From NCBI RefSeq assembly GCF_003412465.1, contig NZ_QTJV01000001.1:1424489-1488488 (forward strand): 64,000 bases of DNA, written 5' to 3'. This document shows, piece by piece, positions 35,901 to 44,092 of this stretch. The position numbers and the translations under genes are program-made. The notes beneath the pieces were generated by a model. It saw only the letters and a program-made list of their open reading frames with translations, had not been told where the DNA came from and did no database searches. This stretch comes from Chitinophaga silvisoli (lineage in GTDB: Bacteria > Bacteroidota > Bacteroidia > Chitinophagales > Chitinophagaceae). Numbering within the stretch: the first letter of the stretch is position 1; each line of letters begins with the position of its first letter.

Positions 35901-38511
35901 ATATCAGTATGACAATGTAAAACGTTTATCCCAGGCCTATTTTACGCAAAACAAAGGTAGTGGCTGGTCCCAGGAGAAGGATTATTCCGTTGATAATCTG
36001 AAATATGATGAAAACGGGAATACTCTTACTATGCGGAGTAAGTCAACCTATCTGGGTATGACAAAAGCAGTGGATGATCTGACTTATACTTATCAGGCGA
36101 ATACAAATAAACTGATCAAAGTAAAAGATATAGCGGGTGATAATCAGCAGCAGGATTTTAAAGAATTGAGTAATGGTGATGCGGATGATTATAGTTATAA
36201 TACGAATGGCGCATTGACTGCAGATGCCAATAAAAACATTCAGCTGGAATGGAATAACATCATTGAAAAGCCAACCAGCATTACTTTTGATGGCAACACT
36301 AATAAGACGATCAGTTATGTGTATGATGCGTCTGGTTATCGCTGGCAAAAGATTGTGAAGGATGGTACCAATACAGATGTATATACTTACAATGGACCGT
36401 TCCTTTACAAAAATGACAGCTCTCTGATACAGTATACAAATGAAACAGGCCGCGTACGTTGGGCGAAGCTAGCTAACAGTGGGGTGTATACTTATGCAAA
36501 TGATTATTTCCTGTATGATCATTTGGGTAATATCCGTACGGTAATTACAGAGCAAAAAGATACTGCTGTATATGTATCAACTTTTGAAACGGCACGTGAT
36601 GCGGTAGAAAATGCGTTGTTTTCAAACCGGGATGAAACGATTGATAATATCCCGACTACCTATTCATTTTATAATTCATCTACAAATAAGCTTTGGTCTA
36701 AGCTGAATGGTAGTGATCCTTCAAAACGCGTGGGGACTTCTATCGTTTTAAAAGTGATGGCGGGTGATGTGATTGATGTAGCAGCAAAGGCTTATTATAA
36801 ACAAATGGAAGCTTCCAATTCCGGTGCCGTTGCGAATGAAATGATTAGTGCGTTGATGAATGCAATGCTGGGGAGTAGTACTGCGGTGATTGATAATGGG
36901 CACGGTAACCTGGTTCAGGGGAACAATACGATTCTGAATACATCGGCGATGAATACGTTCCTGAATCAGACACAGCAGGATAATAATACACCGGTGAATT
37001 ATCCTAAGGCTTATATTAACTACGTGTTGTTTGATGAGGATTTTAATATGGTAAGTGGGAATGTGTTGCGGGTGAATAAAGGATCAGATGCGTTGCTGAA
37101 TTATGCGGGTAGTCTGGAGATTCCTAAAAATGGGTTCCTGTATGTGTATGAAAGTAATGAGAGTCCGGTGGATGTGTGGTTTGATGATTTGGCGGTGAGT
37201 CACCGGAGTGGTCCGTTATTACAGGAGAATACGTTGTATCCGTATGGTCTCAATATTGCGGCGCAGAGTAGCAGGGCGTTAATGAAAGCGGCGAATGAAT
37301 ATGTTTATCAGGGTAAGGAGTTGGATGAGGAAAATAGCTTAAATTATAATTACTTTGATTATAGATATTATGATCCGCAGTTGGGTCGTTTTATCAGTAT
37401 AGATCCCGGCAGGCAGTTCACAGCGAATGGGTATAGTGGCATGGGGAATAATCCTGCTATGTTTGTGGATCCGGATGGCAGATTTGTGTGGGTAATAATT
37501 GGTATTGGTGCGGCGATGGGAGCATTTTCAGGGTATAGTATTGCGAAAGCAAAGCATGCGCAGGGTTTCTGGGAGTGGTTTGGGTATATAGGTGGTGGTG
37601 CAGTGATTGGAGGGGCTTCGGCTTATGCGGGTAGTGCTGTTGGAATTGCTGCCGGGTTATCTATTACAAATGCAACAGGTGTTGTAGCACATGCCGGATT
37701 GTACGCCGCGATATTAGGTGGCACAACGGGAGGCGCTATTTCAGGTCTTGGATTTGGTATATTATCTGGTTCTGACAATCTATTAAAAACGACAGCTATC
37801 AGTGCCCTAAGTGGTGCTGTTGGCGGCGCTGTTGGAACGAGTATAGCTGGTGGTGGAGGAGCATTCGTAGGTGGATTTGCAAGTAGTATAACTAATAGTT
37901 CATTGACGGGTGGAGGTGATTTTGGCAGTATATTGACATCTGGCCTGGCAAGTGGCACAATGGCATGGGGAGCATACCAGATTAATGCAGCATTCGATTA
38001 TAAAATTGCCAAACAAGCATTCAAAAAAGAAGCCAATTGGAATCTTTCAAGAAAACAATTTAATGTTATGTCAAGGCTTAATCAACGTTCTCTTGTAAAC
38101 GGGAAAGAATATGGGGGATGGCTTAATGAAGATGGATCTATTTATGCTTCAAAAAGTAACGTATATGATAAGTATCTGGATGGAACGCCTGCCGGTGGAA
38201 ACGGTTCTATATCCTGGCATACGCATCCTAATTTATCTCCTCCTAATACTGATCCTGATAAAGCATACGCTGTTGGGCATAGTGACCGTATAATACATCT
38301 TCCAGGAGAAGGAGATATAAGAGTAGGTGATATGGCAACGGATTTTAAAGACATCCTACACCCCGACCACCAATATAGTTCAATAGTTATTGGCAGAACT
38401 CAAATATACTATCATGATGTTACAAATTTTGAGTTCCCTTATTTATCTGACCCTTTCCTGCGTATCAGATATTTTAATCCATTTCCATATAATACATTCC
38501 TTAAATTTTAG
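32941..38511 (+). CDS. RHS repeat toxin with C-terminal JAMM/MPN+ metallopeptidase-like domain
   Basis: An 1856-residue polymorphic toxin. Signal peptide at residues 1-21; two Ig-like domains (about 85-290, each ending in a YQWQ-like or YVWQ-like strand and PAATTTKYYRRK-type segments); a DUF6443-like region (about 310-480); a long YD/RHS repeat region; and the RHS core hallmark YRYYDPQLGRFISIDP near residue 1478. A Gly-rich, membrane-like segment (about 1516-1690) precedes the toxin. In the toxin, H1760-T-H-P then N-L-S-P-P-N-T-D-P-D1773 fits HxHPx6[ST]xxD, the JAMM zinc motif, with Glu upstream in the GKEYGGWLNEDGS region. It probably cleaves an isopeptide or peptide bond in a competitor cell. 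The lipoprotein 10 bp downstream is the likely immunity protein. Confidence 0.82.
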   Translation: MILRRYCLLILFSLLGAVTYAQDIEIYGPTTVRKGQKATYNAILHSTVANPIICFEANGGSMAYPSTGCNEPGLEDFCTKCNSVEVTWNSSGTSGTVKASYGTTTATLNVILVTPLVLSDITPKTQDVKYNTAGTAFTMASPTGGNGTYTYVWQRQNDNLDWETVSGATSISFTPPAATRNTNYRVAVTSYDATVYSKPVAVTVHKQFAAGDIYGYQRVAANATPNTIKGEPAVGDSGKFSYQWQQSSDKSTWTDIANATSLDYTPAAATTTKYYRRKVVSAFAATTATLYSNISAVAIAGTGDNNTPAAVTTGYTQPLQTQPDIPGTLTSFNSTFKIEYDILKANVKDAAGVAALTTKETGISKTWQDGLGREIQSISVQATSRNKDVIHQVNYDDLGRIRQHYLPYIDSTQIGQLRTTAGTRQQTFYKNVFPQENFFYSKSAADGAGNTLISTIPGNSWAGSNTGSSNITRALNSGEQVWRWVMVDDNTPALAAGTDRFYDAGEIEVTELIDVYGRKNIKYRDRQGQLLLDISQNGASWLYQYYVYDGYGRLAQEISPKAVKWIQDNYSTIPTATVWNLDNDVRKNLCTGYRYDYLNRCIARKDPGTEESVVVYDKKRRPILTQTGIQRESGQWSYLVYDLKGHIIISGIYKNTATRDQLQTQVDQATPGTVAITLTEPGAVDLVLNQYTGKSLYEAKNSISLTTGFETVDGAEIQFNINTNLPDVVTLSQIIADQDVLGLTTSANATPLNYNYYDNYDFPGAGSKAYNTASISKLKGGSDAVTPERVLIPIGFITGSRIKVFYPTGVTGPEWLTTVNYYDRSGKIIQTQADNILGGTDIQSTAYSYSGKAMSTHTSHYNPFGIPNKQYDVVKRYSYYDNGQLLQSWMTINNNPEQLMETNYYNDFGQVNKKILGNGIETLDYTYDINGMLKGINADYAENKTGNHYFGTSIHHNEGYSNITLDGTVSGITWRRKGDADAAMSYGYQYDNVKRLSQAYFTQNKGSGWSQEKDYSVDNLKYDENGNTLTMRSKSTYLGMTKAVDDLTYTYQANTNKLIKVKDIAGDNQQQDFKELSNGDADDYSYNTNGALTADANKNIQLEWNNIIEKPTSITFDGNTNKTISYVYDASGYRWQKIVKDGTNTDVYTYNGPFLYKNDSSLIQYTNETGRVRWAKLANSGVYTYANDYFLYDHLGNIRTVITEQKDTAVYVSTFETARDAVENALFSNRDETIDNIPTTYSFYNSSTNKLWSKLNGSDPSKRVGTSIVLKVMAGDVIDVAAKAYYKQMEASNSGAVANEMISALMNAMLGSSTAVIDNGHGNLVQGNNTILNTSAMNTFLNQTQQDNNTPVNYPKAYINYVLFDEDFNMVSGNVLRVNKGSDALLNYAGSLEIPKNGFLYVYESNESPVDVWFDDLAVSHRSGPLLQENTLYPYGLNIAAQSSRALMKAANEYVYQGKELDEENSLNYNYFDYRYYDPQLGRFISIDPGRQFTANGYSGMGNNPAMFVDPDGRFVWVIIGIGAAMGAFSGYSIAKAKHAQGFWEWFGYIGGGAVIGGASAYAGSAVGIAAGLSITNATGVVAHAGLYAAILGGTTGGAISGLGFGILSGSDNLLKTTAISALSGAVGGAVGTSIAGGGGAFVGGFASSITNSSLTGGGDFGSILTSGLASGTMAWGAYQINAAFDYKIAKQAFKKEANWNLSRKQFNVMSRLNQRSLVNGKEYGGWLNEDGSIYASKSNVYDKYLDGTPAGGNGSISWHTHPNLSPPNTDPDKAYAVGHSDRIIHLPGEGDIRVGDMATDFKDILHPDHQYSSIVIGRTQIYYHDVTNFEFPYLSDPFLRIRYFNPFPYNTFLKF

Positions 38512-38521
38512 CCTTTTTTTT

Positions 38522-38845
38522 ATGAAGAATTTATTATTGCTTTTGATATGTTTTACTTTTCTGTTGTTGTTATCCTGTAGCTCATCGCGTCATTTTGAGG
38601 ATAGATTTATTTCCAAAGGATGTAACATTGACTCTGTCAGGAAGCAAAGTGAGATAGCTTTTAAAAAGCTGGATAAGAAACGTAAAACACCGGCAGGTTT
38701 ATATAAAACACAGGTATATGAAAACGATACATCCATCTTTGTATTACGTTTACTCTCAGATGGAAATATCAGAAACGGAGGAGGAATGATTTTTGAGATT
38801 TCGAAGAGAACATGTACAATCGTGGATAGCCAATTATTCCAATAG
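38522..38845 (+). CDS. Small lipoprotein, probable immunity protein of the RHS toxin
   Basis: The ATG at 38522 gives 107 residues with a lipoprotein signal (FLLLLSCSSS; lipobox Cys19). The frame is open upstream to 38390, but only inside the RHS gene. The C-terminal part (SIFVLRLLSDGNIRNGGGMI and the GGG turn) recalls NTF2-like or propeptide-like small immunity proteins; this is tentative. It lies 10 bp after the RHS stop codon, and its outer-membrane or periplasmic position matches the place where a secreted toxin must be blocked. A terminator follows at 38855. Confidence 0.6.
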   Translation: MKNLLLLLICFTFLLLLSCSSSRHFEDRFISKGCNIDSVRKQSEIAFKKLDKKRKTPAGLYKTQVYENDTSIFVLRLLSDGNIRNGGGMIFEISKRTCTIVDSQLFQ

Positions 38846-38854
38846 TTTAGTGCT

Positions 38855-38896
38855 AAATAAAGGGGGCATCAAAAGTTTTGAAGCGCCCTCTTTATT
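38855..38896 (+). terminator. Terminator of the RHS toxin operon
   Basis: aaataaagggggc (38855-38867) pairs with gcgccctctttatt (38883-38896) with small mismatches, 10 bp after the immunity gene's stop codon. The run attatt follows. Confidence 0.75.
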
Positions 38897-39206
38897 ATTC
38901 TATTCACTTTTTCAGTAATGCGAACAGGTTTTGTGTTAATATATAATATTCATACCTCTTAACAATCTCTTATAAAGATGCCCAGACCATCTATATCCCA
39001 ACCTAAACTCCAGACCTGCCTGCGGCGATGATTGAAAAACGCATAGAGCGCTCCACACTGAAATGGATCTTCATCTCATTTACAACCAGACCTGACAGGC
39101 TATTAAAAATTAAGCGTATATCCGTTTGTCATGCTGCTTGTCAATAATAGTGGTAGAATGTGTTAAAACCTATGAATTATTGACAGGCATAAATTGAAAA
39201 TGGCCA
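38897..39206. other. Gap with a 13-bp inverted repeat
   Basis: No gene is seen. Positions 39136-39148 (gcttgtcaataat) and 39176-39188 (attattgacaggc) form inverted repeats with one mismatch, 27 bp apart. This lies just left of att-like repeat A and may mark the chromosome-island boundary. Confidence 0.4.
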
Positions 39207-39276
39207 TGTAAATCAATTGATTACGGAGATATTTTGTGCCCATTAGCGGAGCGTTTTCGAACCAGGTTAGTTTGAT
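39207..39276. repeat. att-like repeat A (leftmost)
   Basis: A small palindromic region (tgtaaatcaattgattac, 39207-39224) is followed 11 bp later by gtgcccattagcggagcg and ttttcgaacca (core 39236-39276). The 41-bp core aligns without gaps to the repeats at 39498-39538 and 61970-62010; A and C share 31 of 41 positions. Confidence 0.55.
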
Positions 39277-39321
39277 AATTTGTAAACTATATCAGCATTC
39301 GCAGTAAATTCCTTTTCTTCT

Positions 39322-39415
39322 CGGTAAAATTGTTATTGTTGTAACCATTTTACAGTTAAAAAAATTTTAAATAATTATTTTACCGTCAAGTATGCCTTAA
39401 TTAATCGTTTTACAG
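39322..39415. repeat. Four TTTTACMG motifs between att-like repeats A and B
   Basis: attttacag (39347-39355), attttaccg (39377-39385) and gttttacag (39407-39415) are spaced at exactly 30 bp. An inverted copy, cggtaaaat, lies at 39322-39330. Regular spacing in a 260-bp AT-rich stretch at an island end suggests recombinase arm-type binding sites. Confidence 0.45.
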
Positions 39416-39465
39416 TGCTAATCTCTTATAAAGTAGGAGAATCAAACACTCGAAAAAATTAAATA

Positions 39466-39538
39466 GCCTTACAAATCAAAGAATTGTAAGGCTAAAAGTG
39501 CCTGGTAGCGGTAAGTTGTCGAACCAATTAATTCAGAT
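39466..39538. repeat. att-like repeat B (left end of the island)
   Basis: A perfect hairpin (gccttacaa, 39466-39474, with ttgtaaggc, 39484-39492) is followed by the 41-bp core at 39498-39538, which shares tcgaaccaatt with repeat C. It lies 46 bp from the end of the first island gene and is the best left partner of repeat C at 61970. Confidence 0.6.
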
Positions 39539-39583
39539 TATCATAAACCAGGCTATTGAGATGTTTTCCAATAGTAGCTAATA

Positions 39584-40333
39584 TCAGAATGTCATTGATA
39601 ATCCCAAACCATATTCCCTTCCATTATAAAATGGCATAACCATACCATTTAGGTCCTCTTTGTCTTTAAAGAAAGTTTTTTTAAAAAATGGATGTACCCA
39701 ATAAGCGATTTTGGTACTTAAGATCCCGATCCCTGCCCCTGTGGCAACATCGGTAAGCCAATGCTTTTCATTGGTCATTCTTAAAATCCCTGTACCTGTA
39801 GCGACCACATAGCCCGTGATACCGTACCAAAACGATACATCTTTATATTCCTGATATAAAAATTCAGCTCCCAAAAAAGCGTTAGCAGTGTGTCCCGACG
39901 GGAATGACTTGGTGTTCGACCCGTCTGGTCTTTTTACCTTTGAGATATTTTTAATGATGCCAATTGAGGACCCCATAATGATGTAGGCTGTTGCCATCAA
40001 GATGGTTCTGTCTTCAAAATTATTCTTTCCATGAATACCGAACGCATTTAAGGCATATACAGATAGGGACGGTGCGTATTGAGTAAAATTGTCAAGTTTA
40101 ACTTTCCTGAAATGTTGCGCTCTCAACTCCTTTCTTATACAGGTATTTACATCTTTCAAAGCAGGGCTTGCAAGGGCAACAACGCCATACCCGATCAAAA
40201 CAGTTGGAATGATGAGCGATCTGTAATTGAATCGGATGTCGCCTTTGTAACCTGTCGAGTCAATTGAAGCGTTCTGTCCATTAACCCTAAAGACGGAAAA
40301 GAATAGGGAAAGGGCAATTATTATCTTACTCAT
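39584..40333 (-). CDS. PAP2 family phosphatase
   Basis: A 249-residue protein starting with a signal-like hydrophobic stretch (MSKIIIALSLFFSVFRVNG). The three PAP2 motifs are seen: ISKVKRPDGS (KxxxxxxRP region), SFPSGHTANAF (PSGH), and RMTNEKHWLTD (RxxxxxHxxxD). Substrates of the family are phosphatidic acid, undecaprenyl diphosphate or lipid A phosphates. It is the first gene inside the island's left end and lies downstream of the DUF4249/TonB receptor genes on the same strand (133 bp), so it probably forms an envelope-related operon with them. Confidence 0.9.
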   Translation of the reverse strand: MSKIIIALSLFFSVFRVNGQNASIDSTGYKGDIRFNYRSLIIPTVLIGYGVVALASPALKDVNTCIRKELRAQHFRKVKLDNFTQYAPSLSVYALNAFGIHGKNNFEDRTILMATAYIIMGSSIGIIKNISKVKRPDGSNTKSFPSGHTANAFLGAEFLYQEYKDVSFWYGITGYVVATGTGILRMTNEKHWLTDVATGAGIGILSTKIAYWVHPFFKKTFFKDKEDLNGMVMPFYNGREYGLGLSMTF

Positions 40334-40466
40334 TTTTTACCCAATTGTACATAGCATACTATGTCGCTAAGCATTATGATATTGCTGAACCTGTTCTAAT
40401 TATTGAGTGAGCGAAGTTTCTATCGGGCAGATGACCTGTGACCTTTACTTCGCTCACTAAACCTGG

Positions 40467-41288
40467 TTATTTGATCGTATAGCTTTTAGTAGCTACCTCT
40501 GCCAGCCTGAAGTATCCCAAAGCGTAATTTTTGCTATTGGTTTGATTGATAATATTTCCGCGAACGGCACTTGGTATAGTAGGGAAAGGATTACCATCAT
40601 TACCCGAAGCCACTATCAATTTGAACATGTAGTTGTAATAGTTTTTCGAAATCCCGTACAGTTTAATGTCTATCCGGTCCCCTGTCTTTAATTTTTCATG
40701 CGAATACGATTCCTGATTTAAATTACCATTGGTGTGTTCATCGTCTTCAACTTCCAGTTCGGGAAACACTGAATGAGGCTGGGTAATGCTGTTCAGATAT
40801 GAATTCTTCTGATTGACATCATCCTGATAGTAAAATGTTATTTCGATCTCATCACCGGCCTCGCCTCCCTTGTTATTCTGATCAATGTTATCCTCGATCT
40901 TAGAAACTGGGGTAAAGGTTTCTGAGGCGGTGTAGGTTTCTCCGTTCAAAACGATTTTTAAGTTATAGGTCTGGCCGATAACAGGAATAAAATTGCTGCA
41001 AATGTATTGCCCTGTTCCGGGCGTTTCTACAAAGTTAAAAACAGTATTTGTCGCGTTGGTTACCGTAATCACTGCTCCCGAAACACTCGGGAATTCGGAA
41101 TTGTAATAACCAGTTGTTGTCGACAATACGATCTTCTGTTCATTGCCGGTGGTATTTTTCACCCAGTCAATAGAGGCATCCACAACCAGTCTTGGTGCTG
41201 CTGTTGTAAGATCCGCAGTAATAACCTTTTCGCATCCTGTTACAAGCAATGATACAAATGGTACGAGCATTATTTTAAGTAGTTTCAT
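40467..41288 (-). CDS. DUF4249 family lipoprotein
   Basis: A 273-residue lipoprotein (lipobox LLVTGC, Cys19) with the DUF4249 pattern: after the Cys, an early APRLVVDASIDW strand, then SGAVITVTNA and the beta-rich C-terminal half. Members typically follow a TonB-dependent receptor with a carboxypeptidase-like N-terminal domain, as here (31 bp downstream of it). They are thought to be surface-exposed partners in uptake or in sensing. Exact ligand unknown. Confidence 0.85.
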   Translation of the reverse strand: MKLLKIMLVPFVSLLVTGCEKVITADLTTAAPRLVVDASIDWVKNTTGNEQKIVLSTTTGYYNSEFPSVSGAVITVTNATNTVFNFVETPGTGQYICSNFIPVIGQTYNLKIVLNGETYTASETFTPVSKIEDNIDQNNKGGEAGDEIEITFYYQDDVNQKNSYLNSITQPHSVFPELEVEDDEHTNGNLNQESYSHEKLKTGDRIDIKLYGISKNYYNYMFKLIVASGNDGNPFPTIPSAVRGNIINQTNSKNYALGYFRLAEVATKSYTIK

Positions 41289-41319
41289 GAAGTATCGTTT
41301 TTAAAGTTGGATAGTTGTT

Positions 41320-43695
41320 TTAAAGTTTCACATTGTAGGCTACGCTTGGAACAATGCCGAAAATGGATATTCTTCTTGTCTCGTTTCTTCCGGTTTCTTC
41401 GTTCTGTCTGAAAGAGTAGGATGCCGCGTTGTTCCTGTTGTAAAGATTGTAGATGCTGAAATTCCACTCTCCCTGCCATCCTTTTTTCTTGTTGGGCTTA
41501 GGTGTGTAGGTCGCAGAGACATCTAAACGGTGGTAAGCAGATAAAGAATTCTCATTTCTTGCGCCGTAACTCGCAACAGTAACATTCTGGTATAGATATT
41601 TTCCATTGGGGAATGTCGCCGCTTTTCCGGTTTGGAAAGTGAGAATAGCTCCCAAAGACCATTTCGGACTTACTGAATAAGCGCCTGTAACAGATAGATT
41701 ATGCAATTTGTCATAATTCGCCCTGTACCATTCTCCGTTGTTGATACCAGGTTCATCTGCATTTCTGCCCGGTGTTCTTTGTTGCGCTTTAGAAAGTGTA
41801 TAGGAAACCCAGCCGGTCAGCTTACCTGTATTTTTTTTCAACATCAGTTCCAGGCCATAAGCCCTTGCTTCGCCATTCAAAAGCACTCTTTCTATAGCAT
41901 CGATTCCTAACAGATCTGCGCCGTCGATATAATCTGCTTTATTCTTTATTTTTTTATAGAATGTTTCAGCTTCCAGAGAATACTTGTCGTCTTTGAAATT
42001 GTGGAAGTAGCCCAGTGCTACCTGGTCCAGAATTTCTGGTTTAAGGTATTTGTCAGAAGGGGCCCATATATCAAGTGGGCTTGCAGATGCGGTATTGGAG
42101 ATCAAATGAACATACTGGCTCATTCTATTGTAGCTCGCCTTTATAGAATTATCATTGTTTAGCGAGTAGGCAATGGCGACCCTTGGTTCCAGGTTGCCGA
42201 AGCTGGCTATTTTTTTATTTTTCTTATAGTTGATCGCTCCGGTTGGATCAGCCTCTTCATAAATATGAAATTCCTTATTGTAAATGACCGGCTGATCATT
42301 GGCATAGGTGTAGACTTCCTGCGCGCCTACTCTTTGAAAGTTGCTGTAACGGAGTCCATAATTCACGGACAATTTATCGCTGAGGCGTTGGTCGGCACTA
42401 ATATATGCTGCATTTTCATAAGCGTACTTTTTGGCTAACTGGTCCGGATTGATCGCTGAACTCACTCCATATGGCTTGATCGTTCCGGGATTGAAATCGT
42501 AATAAATTGAATTAATACCGTAGTTTAAAGTGAGGTTATTCGAAACATAATGTTTGAAATCATATTTGAAATTATAATTTTTTACCTCTGCTTTCCAGTC
42601 CATACCGATGGTCTTAATCTTGATCTGGTAGTCATAGTCACTGTAAATTGCAGATGCATTGGCAAATATCTTATTGGAGAATATATGGTTCCATCTTAGA
42701 TTGAAAAGTCTGTTACCATAGGTGTTGATAAAACTGTTATTGAAATTCAGGTTGTCAGTGCCAAAGTATCCTGAAACAAATACGTTGTTCTTATCATTGA
42801 ATTTGTAATTGAACTTGGTGTTCAGATCGTAGAAATAGGCTGAATTGGGTTCATTGGCCATTTTTAAAAAAAGATGGGCATATGATCCTCTTCCCGCGAC
42901 AACAAAAGAGCTTTTATCCTTAGCGATGGGACCCTCAACAAGCAATCGGCTGGAAACTAATCCGATCCCGCCGTTAACATGGAACTTCTGGTTGTTTCCT
43001 TCTTTTTGATAAATATCCAGTACCGATGATATACGTCCTCCGAAATTAGCGGGTATACCACCCTTGTAAAGTTTCAGGTCTTTGATCACATCAGCGTTGA
43101 AGACAGAAAAGAAACCGAATAGATGTGAGGTATTATAAACAACGGCTTCATCAAGCAATACCAGGTTTCCATCAACAGATCCTCCTCTTACGTTGAATCC
43201 CGTCGCACCTTCCTGGGCATTGGTTACCCCGGGAAGCTGTAAGATCGATTTCAGGACATCTACCTCTCCCAGAACGGCCGGCATCTTTTTGATCGTGGCG
43301 ATGGATAGTTTATTGGTACTCATTTCAGGTTTGCGGATGTTCACTTGCGGCGTATTGGTCTTAATTAAAACTTCATCCAGCGTCTTACTGTTTTCCGTCA
43401 TTCCGAAGTTCCGTTTTGTGTTTTCGGTCAGCGTGATCTTTTCCTCCTGGCGATCATAACCCACATGGCTTATGATAATGGTGTAAGTTCCTTTAGGCAA
43501 TGTTGTGGAATAAAATCCGTAGGAATTGGTCGTAATACCTACTTTCGCTTCCGGAATGTAAATGCTTGCGCCGATGAGTGTTTCGGAATTGGACTTGTTA
43601 GTGATCGTGCCGCTGAGGGTGACTTTTTCCTGCGAATAGGCATGGAATACCGAGGCAAAAAGGAATACCAGCATGGATAGGATTCTGCTTTTCAT
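41320..43695 (-). CDS. TonB-dependent receptor with carboxypeptidase-regulatory-like domain
   Basis: A 791-residue outer-membrane receptor. After a signal peptide (to about residue 21) comes a CarboxypepD_reg-like domain (residues about 22-105; GVTLSGTITNKSNSETLIGASI), then the plug (about 120-230; LQLPGVTNAQEGATGFNVRG, containing the VRGG turn) and the barrel to the C-terminus, ending in a hydrophobic aromatic-poor strand VPSVAYNVKL. It leads the set with DUF4249 and PAP2 genes. The divergent LytS/LytTR pair and matching upstream operator repeats suggest two-component control. The substrate is unknown; size is close to the CarboxypepD/DUF4249 subgroup. Confidence 0.92.
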   Translation of the reverse strand: MKSRILSMLVFLFASVFHAYSQEKVTLSGTITNKSNSETLIGASIYIPEAKVGITTNSYGFYSTTLPKGTYTIIISHVGYDRQEEKITLTENTKRNFGMTENSKTLDEVLIKTNTPQVNIRKPEMSTNKLSIATIKKMPAVLGEVDVLKSILQLPGVTNAQEGATGFNVRGGSVDGNLVLLDEAVVYNTSHLFGFFSVFNADVIKDLKLYKGGIPANFGGRISSVLDIYQKEGNNQKFHVNGGIGLVSSRLLVEGPIAKDKSSFVVAGRGSYAHLFLKMANEPNSAYFYDLNTKFNYKFNDKNNVFVSGYFGTDNLNFNNSFINTYGNRLFNLRWNHIFSNKIFANASAIYSDYDYQIKIKTIGMDWKAEVKNYNFKYDFKHYVSNNLTLNYGINSIYYDFNPGTIKPYGVSSAINPDQLAKKYAYENAAYISADQRLSDKLSVNYGLRYSNFQRVGAQEVYTYANDQPVIYNKEFHIYEEADPTGAINYKKNKKIASFGNLEPRVAIAYSLNNDNSIKASYNRMSQYVHLISNTASASPLDIWAPSDKYLKPEILDQVALGYFHNFKDDKYSLEAETFYKKIKNKADYIDGADLLGIDAIERVLLNGEARAYGLELMLKKNTGKLTGWVSYTLSKAQQRTPGRNADEPGINNGEWYRANYDKLHNLSVTGAYSVSPKWSLGAILTFQTGKAATFPNGKYLYQNVTVASYGARNENSLSAYHRLDVSATYTPKPNKKKGWQGEWNFSIYNLYNRNNAASYSFRQNEETGRNETRRISIFGIVPSVAYNVKL

Positions 43696-43783
43696 TTATA
43701 AGAGTTTAGAATTAAATGCTATATTTTCGGCTAAACTATATTTTTACAGAACCCGCAATTTTTATATATACAAAAGGTATTTC

Positions 43784-43813
43784 TTTATATAGAAAAGCAG
43801 CTTTTACGTATAG
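43784..43813 (-). promoter_or_regulatory. Candidate LytTR operator upstream of the TonB receptor
   Basis: Imperfect 9-bp repeats tttatatag (43784-43792) and tacgtatag (43805-43813) are spaced 21 bp, about two helical turns, which is the typical LytTR dimer arrangement. They lie 89-118 bp upstream of the receptor start codon and resemble the pair at 44011. Confidence 0.5.
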
Positions 43814-44010
43814 TAAAATAAATACGACCTGAGATTGCAGCAAAAAAGCGAAACAGAAGGTCTTCCATAGTAATAGAATACTTTAGGTCGTGTTGCAGCA
43901 AGTCTAAAGGCCAGGGAAACGGCCGGCCCGATATACCCACACGCAAGGGATGATGGGCTGTAAGTCATTATTTCAAACCCTAAAGGCATTATACCACCTG
44001 TAAACCATAT

Positions 44011-44041
44011 TTTCGTATATTATTAAGGCACTTTCGTATAG
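44011..44041 (+). promoter_or_regulatory. Candidate LytTR operator upstream of the sensor kinase gene
   Basis: Two exact copies of tttcgtata (44011-44019 and 44032-44040) are spaced 21 bp. They lie 52-82 bp before the ATG at 44093. The similar pair upstream of the divergent receptor gene suggests autoregulation plus receptor-operon control by the LytTR regulator encoded downstream. Confidence 0.55.
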
Positions 44042-44092
44042 TAAGTTTTTTTATTTCTGCGGTATCACTTGATTTGCTCTAAATTTAGTCTT

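Noticed and set aside
37623..37958. Minus-strand frame of 111 codons opposite the RHS toxin
   Set aside because: It mirrors the Gly/Ala-rich part of the RHS protein; Pro/Ala-rich composition is expected for an antisense shadow.
39236..39276. att-like core read as the 3' end of an intact tRNA
   Set aside because: The T-loop-like ttcgaa is present, but the T stem and acceptor do not pair and no tRNA body is found; the same holds for repeats B and C.
43804..43989. 61-codon frame between the TonB receptor and the kinase
   Set aside because: It overlaps the proposed operator repeats in a divergent promoter region and has no coding character.
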